Assembly (NCBI RefSeq): GCF_002583555.1
Contig: NZ_BEGX01000114.1
Location: 458,997 to 522,996 of the forward strand
Direction: 5' to 3'
Length of the DNA stretch: 64,000 bases
Origin: Pseudonocardia sp. N23
Lineage (GTDB): Bacteria > Actinomycetota > Actinomycetes > Mycobacteriales > Pseudonocardiaceae
Positions 22,977 through 29,260 of the stretch are shown in pieces. The stretch's first letter is position 1. Every line of letters begins with the position of its first letter. Position numbers and translations under genes: made by a program. The notes under the pieces were generated by a model. It searched no databases. It saw nothing but the letters and a program-made list of their open reading frames with translations, and was not told the DNA's origin.

Positions 22977-24401
22977 GTGCCTCCCGAGGACGGGCTCGTC
23001 GTCGTGGTCAAGCAGGACTGTCCGACGTGCCGGCTCGTCGAGCCCGTGCTGGCGGCGTTGCCAGGGCTGACGGTGTGGTCGCAGGACGATCCTGGGTTCC
23101 CGGCCGGTGTCGGGGCCGTCGGCGACGACCGCGCGCTCGACGTCAGCGTCGGGCTCGACATCGAGACCGTGCCGACGCTGATCAGGTTCGCCGGCGGCCG
23201 GGAGGCCGAGCGGACCGTCGGCTGGTCGCGGGCGGCGTGGCGCGAGCTCACCGGCATCGACGACCTGGGCGCCGACCTCCCCGAACACCGGCCCGGCTGC
23301 GGTTCCCGCACGCTCGACCCCGACGTCGCCGACGAGCTGCTCGTCCGTCGCGCCGGGCACACCCTCGCGGCACGGCGGATCGAGGTCTCCGCGCTGGAGG
23401 ACGAGGCCGAGGCGATGTTCGACCGCGGCCTCACCGACGGGCTGCCCGTCGTCACACCGACTCCGGTGCGGGTGCTGCGGATGCTCGCCGGGACGTCGCA
23501 CCCCGCCGACGAGGTCGTCGCCGTCGTACCGCCCAACCTCGTCGAGGTGACCGTCGAGAAGGTTGCTGTCAACGCTGTGATGGCCGGGTGCCGGCCGGAG
23601 TACCTGCCCGTCGTCCTCGCCGCCGTCGCGGCCGCGTGCAGCGAGACGTTCAACGCCCACGGCGTGCTCGCGACGATGTGGAACGCCGGCCCCGCGATCC
23701 TCGTCAACGGTCCCGTCGCCGCCGAGATCGGGATGAACGCCAAGGGCAACGTGCTGGGCCAGGGCAACCGCGCCAACTCGACGATCGGGCGCGCGCTGCA
23801 GCTGGTGATCCGCAACGTCGGGGGCGGCCGGCCCGGCGGCGTCGACCGCGCGACCTTCGGCAACCCCGGCAAGGTCGGGCTCTGCTTCGCCGAGGACGAG
23901 GCCGGCTCACCGTGGGAGCCGCTGTCGGTGAGCCGCGGGTTCGCGCCGGGCTCCTCGACGGTGACGGTGTTCGCCGCGGAGGGGCCCGTCGGCATCCTGG
24001 AGCAGATCTCGCGGACGCCGGAGTCGATCACCCGCTCGCTGGCGTCGACGTTGCGGGTCGTCGGGCACCCCAAGACCGCGCTGTTCTTCGACGCCACCCT
24101 GCTCATCGGCCCCGAGCACGCCCGCATCTACGCCGACGCCGGCTGGGACCGCGCCCGGCTCACCGCGGCACTCGACGAGGCGCTGCTGCTCGACCGCGCC
24201 GACGTCGAACGCGGCGCGCGCGGCATCGAGGACGGCATGCTGCCCGGCCCCGAGCGGAGGCTCCCGAAGTTCCGGCCGGGCGGCCTGCTGGTCGCCCATG
24301 CCGGCGCCGACGCCGGCCAGATCTCGACGATCCTCGGCGGCTGGGTCGGTGGACCCGCCGGCAGCTCCCCCACGACACTGGAGGTGGACCCATGGCGCTG
24401 A
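22977..24401 (+). CDS. Thioredoxin-fold domain fused to a conserved UGSC-associated domain
   Basis: 474 aa, GTG start. Residues ~1-105 form a thioredoxin-like domain: strand LVVVVKQ, active site CPTC (Cys15, Cys18) and cis-proline TVPTLIRF. Residues ~125-474 (LTDGLPVVTPTPVRVLRMLAG, then EKVAVNAVMAGCRPEYLPVVLAAV, NAGPAILVNGPVAAEIG and LGQGNRANSTIGRAL) belong to a conserved family of unknown reaction that I recall beside UGSC-type proteins. It overlaps the selenoprotein gene by 10 bases behind GGAGGTGG. A reductant-substrate link between its CPTC site and the Sec protein is plausible (inference). A TAGTCT hexamer 8 bases before GTG suggests a leaderless start. Confidence 0.75.
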   Translation: MPPEDGLVVVVKQDCPTCRLVEPVLAALPGLTVWSQDDPGFPAGVGAVGDDRALDVSVGLDIETVPTLIRFAGGREAERTVGWSRAAWRELTGIDDLGADLPEHRPGCGSRTLDPDVADELLVRRAGHTLAARRIEVSALEDEAEAMFDRGLTDGLPVVTPTPVRVLRMLAGTSHPADEVVAVVPPNLVEVTVEKVAVNAVMAGCRPEYLPVVLAAVAAACSETFNAHGVLATMWNAGPAILVNGPVAAEIGMNAKGNVLGQGNRANSTIGRALQLVIRNVGGGRPGGVDRATFGNPGKVGLCFAEDEAGSPWEPLSVSRGFAPGSSTVTVFAAEGPVGILEQISRTPESITRSLASTLRVVGHPKTALFFDATLLIGPEHARIYADAGWDRARLTAALDEALLLDRADVERGARGIEDGMLPGPERRLPKFRPGGLLVAHAGADAGQISTILGGWVGGPAGSSPTTLEVDPWR

Positions 24402-24922
24402 ACGCCCCGCTGGTGTTCCTGGACCCGACCGACGAGTCCCGGCCCGCGGCCCGCACCGCGATCGACCGGCCCGCATCGCTCGACGGCCTGCGGATCGGGC
24501 TGCTCGACATCAACAAGGCCCGCGGCAACGTCTTCCTGGACCGCGTCGAGCAGCTGCTCACCGGGCAGGGGCTGGCGGTGGCGCGCTACGCCAAACCGAC
24601 GTTCACCCGGCCCATGCCGCCCGACCTGCGCCGGGAGATCACCGCGCACTGCGACGTCGTGATCGAGGCACTCGCCGATTGAGGCTCGTGCACGTCGTGC
24701 AGTGTGCACGACTTCGTGACGCTCGAGTCCGCGGGTGTGGTGGCCGCCTTCGTGGCCTCGGTGGAGTTCGTCGTGGCCGCCCGGACGCAGAGCAACGCCC
24801 TCGGTTACGCGACGGTGCCGTCGGTGTTCGTCCCGCACCCGATCCAGGACCGCACCGACGCCGAGCTGCACGCCCTCGCCGACGGCGCCCTGCCGGCGAT
24901 CCTGGCCGCGGTGACCGGCTGA
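24392..24922 (+). CDS. UGSC-family selenoprotein with in-frame UGA (selenocysteine) codon
   Basis: 176 aa when UGA at 24680-24682 is read as selenocysteine (residue 97). Upstream part: LRIGLLDINKARGNVFLDRV, then PPDLRREITAHCDVVIEALAD. The UGA begins U-G-S-C-T-S-C-S-V-H-D-F, the motif that names the UGSC (seleno)protein family; Cys homologues have CGSCTSWSVHD at this point. The same frame continues without break for 79 family-like residues (FVTLESAGVVAAFVASVEF, ALGYATVPSVFVPHPIQ) to a TGA at 24922. No ribosome-binding site supports a separate start at 24704. A SECIS-like hairpin follows the UGA (24694-24712). GGAGGTGG precedes ATG 24392. Sec incorporation needs selA/B/C/D, not in this window. 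Reaction unknown; probably thiol/selenol redox. Confidence 0.85.
24694..24712 (+). promoter_or_regulatory. Putative bacterial SECIS stem-loop
   Basis: GTCGTGCA (24694-24701), GTG loop, TGCACGAC (24705-24712): a perfect 8-bp stem whose apical loop begins 19 nt after the UGA and starts with G. Known bacterial SECIS elements lie in the coding region directly after the UGA, with the apical loop about 16-37 nt away and a G in its first two positions. An alternative pairing (TCGTGCAC 24686-24693 with GTGCACGA 24704-24711) would put the loop only 11 nt away. Confidence 0.65.
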
Positions 24923-24923
24923 C

Positions 24924-24985
24924 CGCCGAGACCGACGTGAGTGCTGTCCCGAGCGGCCCGAACAGCACTCCTGTCGGTCTCGGCG
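24924..24985. repeat. 62-bp palindromic element, copy A3
   Basis: Ends CGCCGAGACCGAC (24924-24936) and GTCGGTCTCGGCG (24973-24985) are perfect inverted repeats. Symmetry continues through GTGAGTGCTGT on the left and, inverted, AGGAGTGCTGT on the right, making this the best-preserved copy. It starts one base after the selenoprotein stop codon and ends 19 bases before the pucR stop codon, so it could act as a bidirectional terminator. Confidence 0.88.
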
Positions 24986-25004
24986 CGTGCGGGCGGAAGA
25001 GGCG

Positions 25005-26501
25005 TCAGCGCGCCCGCAGCGCCAGGTAGACGTCGACGCGGTCGGTGAGTGTCGACAGGTCGCGGCCGGTGAGCTCCTCGACCCGCCCGATCCGGTAGCG
25101 CACGGTGTTGACGTGCAGGTGCAGGCGTTCGGCGGTGCGGCTCCACGATCCCGAGCACTCCAGGAACGCCTCCAGCGTCTCGACGAGCCCGGCCCCGGTC
25201 CGCTCGTCGTAGGCGAGGACCGGGTCGAGGACGCTCGCCGCGAAGGCGCGGCGGACCTCGTCGGGGACGGCGGCGAGCAGGGCGACGTGCGAGGTGACAT
25301 CGGCCGCGGCGACGACGTGCAGGTTCCCGGGGCGTCCGTGCGCGAGGTCGCGGGCGTGCTGGGCCTCGCGCAGCGCCCCGGCGAGCGCACCGGGCTCGGC
25401 GGGCCGGCTGGTCCCGACCACGAGGGGGCCGGGCAGCCCCGGTTCGAGCCGGCGCAGTCCGGGGTCGAGCGTCTCCGCGGGTCCGGGCAGCAGGGCGACG
25501 GCCGTCCCGTCGAGCACCCCGACGACCGGGTCGCCGGCGTCGCAGCCGCCGACGTCGAGCAGGATCGAGCGCGCGGTCTCCGCGAGGTCAGGGCGTCCCG
25601 GGAACCCCGCGACGACGACCGTCACCGGGCCCGCCGCGCGCAGGCCCGCCTGTCGCAGCCGCACGGCCGTCTCCGGTCGGTCGCCTGCACCGCCGGCGAC
25701 CAGGGCGACGGCGTCGTCGGCGATCCCGGACGCCACACGCTGCCCCTCCCCGCGGCGGGCCCGGTCGAGCGCGGCGATCGCGACGAGCTCGCCGACGGCG
25801 TCGGCGACCTCGGACTCCCAGGCGTCGAACCGGCCGTCGGCCGCGACGAACCACGACGTCACCCGCGCCCCGGACCCCACGGGGAACACCGAGCACCCCG
25901 TCGCGGCGGCGGGGAGCCGGGACGCGGTGAGGAACGTCGACACCAGGTCGTCGGCGGCGGGGGCGGGTGGTCCGGCGAGGAGGCGGCCGCTCGCCGACAG
26001 GACGCGGCACCCCACCCCGGCGGCCGCGGAGACCTGGGCGACGAGCTCGTCGAGGCCCGCCCCGCCGGCGACGGCCGTCAGCAGTTCGCGCTGGCGGCCG
26101 AGGGTGTGGGCGAGCCGGTCGCCCCGGGCCGCGGTGACGGCGCCGACGACGACCTCGGTCACCGTCCCGAACGACGTCTCCTCCGGCACCGCGAGCAGCG
26201 CGACGTCGTGGCGCCGGCAGGCCTGGACGAGGTCGTCGGGAACGGTGTGGAAGACGGCCTCGCCAGCGGCCAGCGCGGCGACCCCTGACGCGGCGAGGGT
26301 CGCGACGAACCGCTCGCTGTCGCCCGCGTCGTTGCGCCACACCAGCCCGCTGATGACGAGCTCACCGCCGGAGAGGTAGCGGCCGGGGTCGATGAGGTCG
26401 GTCGTGTAGACCCACCGGACACCGCGGTCGAGCGCGGCGTCGGACCCGTGCAGGAGCCGCAGGTGCAGGGCGGGGTGCGCGAGCAGGTCACGCAGCAGCA
26501 T
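25005..26501 (-). CDS. pucR: PucR family transcriptional regulator of purine catabolism
   Basis: 498 aa. The N-terminal PucR domain (about 1-125) starts MLLRDLLAHPALHLRLLHGSD and contains ISGLVWRNDAG; a GAF/GGDEF-like middle is followed by the C-terminal HTH_30 domain ECSGSWSRTAERLHLHVNTVRYRIGRVEELTGRDL. PucR proteins control purine-degradation genes in response to intermediates such as allantoin or urate. The gene faces the xdh operon across 94 bases and probably controls that divergent region. No Shine-Dalgarno precedes ATG 26501. Confidence 0.93.
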   Translation of the reverse strand: MLLRDLLAHPALHLRLLHGSDAALDRGVRWVYTTDLIDPGRYLSGGELVISGLVWRNDAGDSERFVATLAASGVAALAAGEAVFHTVPDDLVQACRRHDVALLAVPEETSFGTVTEVVVGAVTAARGDRLAHTLGRQRELLTAVAGGAGLDELVAQVSAAAGVGCRVLSASGRLLAGPPAPAADDLVSTFLTASRLPAAATGCSVFPVGSGARVTSWFVAADGRFDAWESEVADAVGELVAIAALDRARRGEGQRVASGIADDAVALVAGGAGDRPETAVRLRQAGLRAAGPVTVVVAGFPGRPDLAETARSILLDVGGCDAGDPVVGVLDGTAVALLPGPAETLDPGLRRLEPGLPGPLVVGTSRPAEPGALAGALREAQHARDLAHGRPGNLHVVAAADVTSHVALLAAVPDEVRRAFAASVLDPVLAYDERTGAGLVETLEAFLECSGSWSRTAERLHLHVNTVRYRIGRVEELTGRDLSTLTDRVDVYLALRAR

Positions 26502-26559
26502 TGGAGGAACGTACAAGACCGGGGCGTGACCCGGGCCACCGATTCGTGGCGACGGCGAC

Positions 26560-26588
26560 TTATCCGCAGGTCGGCGCCGGGCTGTACT
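26560..26588 (+). promoter_or_regulatory. Putative promoter of the xdh operon, leaderless
   Basis: TTATCC (26560-26565), 17 bases, then TGTACT (26583-26588), ending 7 bases before the ATG at 26596. No Shine-Dalgarno precedes that ATG, so transcription would begin at or very near the start codon, common in actinobacteria. A PucR site would be expected here, but no clear palindrome is seen. Confidence 0.45.
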
Positions 26589-26595
26589 CGACGGC

Positions 26596-27468
26596 ATGGA
26601 CTTCCTGGCACCGAGCACGTGGGCCGAGGCGCTCGCGGCGAAGGCGGAGCGGCCCGATGCGCTGCCGGTCGCCGGTGGCACCGACGTGATGGTCGAGATG
26701 AACTTCGACCATCGCCGTCCGGGGGCGCTGCTTGACCTGACACGCGTATCCGACCTGCGGGAATGGGCGCTCGTCGACGGACGCGTCCGGCTCGGCGCCG
26801 GCGTCACCTACGCGCGGATCATCGACGAGCTGGGAGCGACGCTGCCCGGCCTGGCGATGGCCGCGCGCACCGTCGGGTCACCTCAGATCCGCAACCGCGG
26901 CACCGTCGGCGGCAACCTGGGTGCGGCCTCCCCCGCCGGTGACTCGCACCCGGCGCTGCTGGCCGCGGACGCCGTCGTCGAGATCTCCTCGGCGGCACGC
27001 GGCACCCGGCTGGTCCCCGTCGCCGACTTCTACACCGGCGTCAAGCGCAACGCCCTCGAACCCGACGAGCTGATCGCGGCGATCCTGATCGCGCCGCCCG
27101 CGGGGCCGCAGCAGTTCTGCAAGATCGGGACCCGCAACGCGATGGTGATCGCGGTGTCGGCCTTCGGGTTCGCGCTGCACACCGACCGCCGATCGGTGGG
27201 GACGGGCATCGGGTCGGCCGCCCCCACCCCGCGCCGGGCCACCGACGCCGCCGCGTTCCTCGCCGGTGAGCTGGAGGCCGGCGGGCTGTGGGAGTCGCGC
27301 GGCGCACTGCCCGAGGGCCTCGCCGTCGAGTTCGGCCGCAAGGTCCGCGACGCCGCCGCCCCGATCGACGACGTGCGCGGCACCGCCGCGTACCGCCTGC
27401 ACACGCTCTCGGTGATGGCGCGCCGCGCCGCCACCTGGGCCTGGGACGAGCACCGGAGGGCCGCCTGA
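26596..27468 (+). CDS. Xanthine dehydrogenase FAD-binding subunit
   Basis: 290 aa. Opens MDFLAPSTWAEALAAKAERPDALPVAGGTDVMVEMN, the PCMH-type FAD domain glycine motif. GSPQIRNRGTVGGNLGAASPAGDSHPALLAADA is the second FAD-contact signature of the CoxM/XdhB/PucC family, and the C-terminal CO-dehydrogenase-flavoprotein domain carries KIGTRNAMVIAVSAFGFAL. It relays electrons from the 2Fe-2S subunit to NAD+ or another acceptor. TGATG overlap links it to the 2Fe-2S subunit. Confidence 0.95.
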   Translation: MDFLAPSTWAEALAAKAERPDALPVAGGTDVMVEMNFDHRRPGALLDLTRVSDLREWALVDGRVRLGAGVTYARIIDELGATLPGLAMAARTVGSPQIRNRGTVGGNLGAASPAGDSHPALLAADAVVEISSAARGTRLVPVADFYTGVKRNALEPDELIAAILIAPPAGPQQFCKIGTRNAMVIAVSAFGFALHTDRRSVGTGIGSAAPTPRRATDAAAFLAGELEAGGLWESRGALPEGLAVEFGRKVRDAAAPIDDVRGTAAYRLHTLSVMARRAATWAWDEHRRAA

Positions 27469-27926
27469 TGCGGATCGAACTGACGGTCAACGGCGCACGC
27501 CACGAGGCCGACGACGTCTGGGAGGGCGAGAGCCTGCTCTACGCGCTGCGCGAGCGGCTCGGCCTCCCCGGCTCCAAGAACGCCTGTGAGCAGGGCGAAT
27601 GCGGCTCCTGCACCGTCTATCTCGACGGGGTACCGGTCTGCTCGTGCCTGGTCGCGGCGGGCCAGGCGCAGGGACGCGAGGTCACGACGGTCGAGGGGCT
27701 CGCCGATGACGACGGGCTCGACCCGGTGCAGCGGGCGTTCGTCGAGTGCGGGGCCGTGCAGTGCGGCTTCTGCACCCCGGGCTTCCTGGTGTCGACGCAC
27801 GACCTGTTGGCGCGCAACCCCTCGCCGAGCGACCCCGAGATCCGGGAGGCGCTCGCGGGGAACCTGTGCCGCTGCACCGGCTACGAGAAGATCCTCGACG
27901 CGGTCCGGATGGCGGCGCAGTCGTGA
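27468..27926 (+). CDS. Xanthine dehydrogenase 2Fe-2S subunit
   Basis: 152 aa. The plant-type ferredoxin cluster is ligated by Cys40, 45, 48 and 60 (NACEQGECGSCTV ... VCSC). The second cluster uses Cys99, 102, 134 and 136 (QCGFCTPGF ... GNLCRCTGYEKILDAV). It carries electrons from the molybdenum cofactor to FAD. Start overlaps the FAD subunit stop and the end overlaps the deaminase start by GTGA, so the operon is tightly coupled. Confidence 0.96.
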   Translation: MRIELTVNGARHEADDVWEGESLLYALRERLGLPGSKNACEQGECGSCTVYLDGVPVCSCLVAAGQAQGREVTTVEGLADDDGLDPVQRAFVECGAVQCGFCTPGFLVSTHDLLARNPSPSDPEIREALAGNLCRCTGYEKILDAVRMAAQS

Positions 27927-29260
27927 TCATCGAAGGTGCACACGTCGTCACGGTGACGGGCGCGGAGTTCGAGAACGGCCACGTCGTCGTCTCCGGTAAC
28001 CGCATCGTCTCCGTCGGCCCAGGCCCCGCACCCCTTGCCGACGGGCCGCGGGTCGACGGGCGCGGCTGCCTGCTCACGCCAGGGTTCGTCAACACCCACA
28101 ACCACCTCTACCAGTGGGTCACCCGCGGCCTCGCCGTCGACGCGACGCTGTTCGAGTGGCTGACCACGCTCTACCCGATCTGGGCGGGCATCGACGAGCA
28201 CGCCGTCCACACCGGCGCCACCGGCGCGCTGGCCCAGCTGGCGCTGACCGGCTGCACCACCGCCGCCGACCACCACTACGTCTTCCCCCGCGAGGGCGGG
28301 GACGTCCTGGGCGCCGAGATCCGCGCGGCCGCCGACGTCGGGCTGCGCTTCCACGCCACCCGCGGCTCGATGGACCTGGGCCGCCGCGACGGTGGCCTGC
28401 CGCCCGACCACGTCGTCGAGGACCGCGACGCCATCCTCACCGCGTCGGCGGAGGCGGTCGCCCGCTGGCACGACCCGTCGCCCGACGCGATGCTGCGGAT
28501 CGCCCTCGCGCCGTGCTCGCCGTTCTCGGTGACCGGCTCGCTCATGCGCGAGTCCGCCTCGTTGGCCCGCGAGCTGGGCGTACTCATGCACACCCACCTC
28601 GCCGAGACCGTCGACGAGGAGGACTTCTGCCGCGAGCGGTTCGGCTGCTCGCCGCTGGAGTACGTCGAGAGCCTCGGCTGGACCGGCGAGGACGTCTGGT
28701 TCGCCCACGGCATCCACTTCGACGACGCCGAGGTCAAGAAGGTCGGCTCCACCGGGACCGGGGTGGCGCACTGCCCGTCGTCCAACGCCCGCCTCGGCGC
28801 CGGCATCTGCCGCACCCGCGACCTGCGCGACGCCGGCGCCCGCGTCGGACTCGGCGTCGACGGCGCCGCGTCCAACGAGGCCGGGAGCCTCCTCGAAGAG
28901 GCCCGGCACGCGCTGCTGTTCGCTCGCGCGGTCGGCGGTCCGACCGCTCTGACGGTCCGGGACGCCCTGTCCCTCGCCACACTGGGCGGCGCCTCCGTAT
29001 TGGGCCGGTCGACCGAGATCGGCTCCATCGAACCCGGCAAGCTCGCCGACCTCGCCCTCTGGCGCATCGACGGTCTCGGCCACGCCGACGTCGCCGATCC
29101 CGTTGCGGCCCTGGTGCTCGGCACCCCGCCGCCGCTGGACCTGCTGCTCGTCGACGGCCGTCCGGTCGTGGAGCGCGGCCGCGTGAGGACCGTCGACACC
29201 GCCGCCGTGGCCCGTGAGTGCGCTGCGGTCCACCAGACCCTGCTGAGGAAGGCATCATGA
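27923..29260 (+). CDS. 8-oxoguanine deaminase (amidohydrolase family)
   Basis: 445 aa. Metal ligands His59/His61 in GFVNTHNHLYQWVTRGL, then the histidine of MHTHLAETVDEEDFC and the aspartate of LGVDGAASNEAG fit the subtype III amidohydrolases (TrzN/AtzB/8-oxoguanine deaminase). Its setting between xanthine dehydrogenase subunits favours 8-oxoguanine or guanine deamination, feeding the oxidised-purine pool to urate or xanthine. A triazine-type substrate cannot be excluded from motifs alone. GTG start overlaps the 2Fe-2S gene stop and the end overlaps the molybdopterin subunit start (ATGA). Confidence 0.88.
   Translation: MIIEGAHVVTVTGAEFENGHVVVSGNRIVSVGPGPAPLADGPRVDGRGCLLTPGFVNTHNHLYQWVTRGLAVDATLFEWLTTLYPIWAGIDEHAVHTGATGALAQLALTGCTTAADHHYVFPREGGDVLGAEIRAAADVGLRFHATRGSMDLGRRDGGLPPDHVVEDRDAILTASAEAVARWHDPSPDAMLRIALAPCSPFSVTGSLMRESASLARELGVLMHTHLAETVDEEDFCRERFGCSPLEYVESLGWTGEDVWFAHGIHFDDAEVKKVGSTGTGVAHCPSSNARLGAGICRTRDLRDAGARVGLGVDGAASNEAGSLLEEARHALLFARAVGGPTALTVRDALSLATLGGASVLGRSTEIGSIEPGKLADLALWRIDGLGHADVADPVAALVLGTPPPLDLLLVDGRPVVERGRVRTVDTAAVARECAAVHQTLLRKAS

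Noticed and set aside
24704..24922. A separate small gene starting at GTG 24704
   Set aside because: No ribosome-binding site, starts in the middle of the SVHD motif, and is in frame with the upstream gene through the UGA; better explained as the C-terminal half of the selenoprotein.
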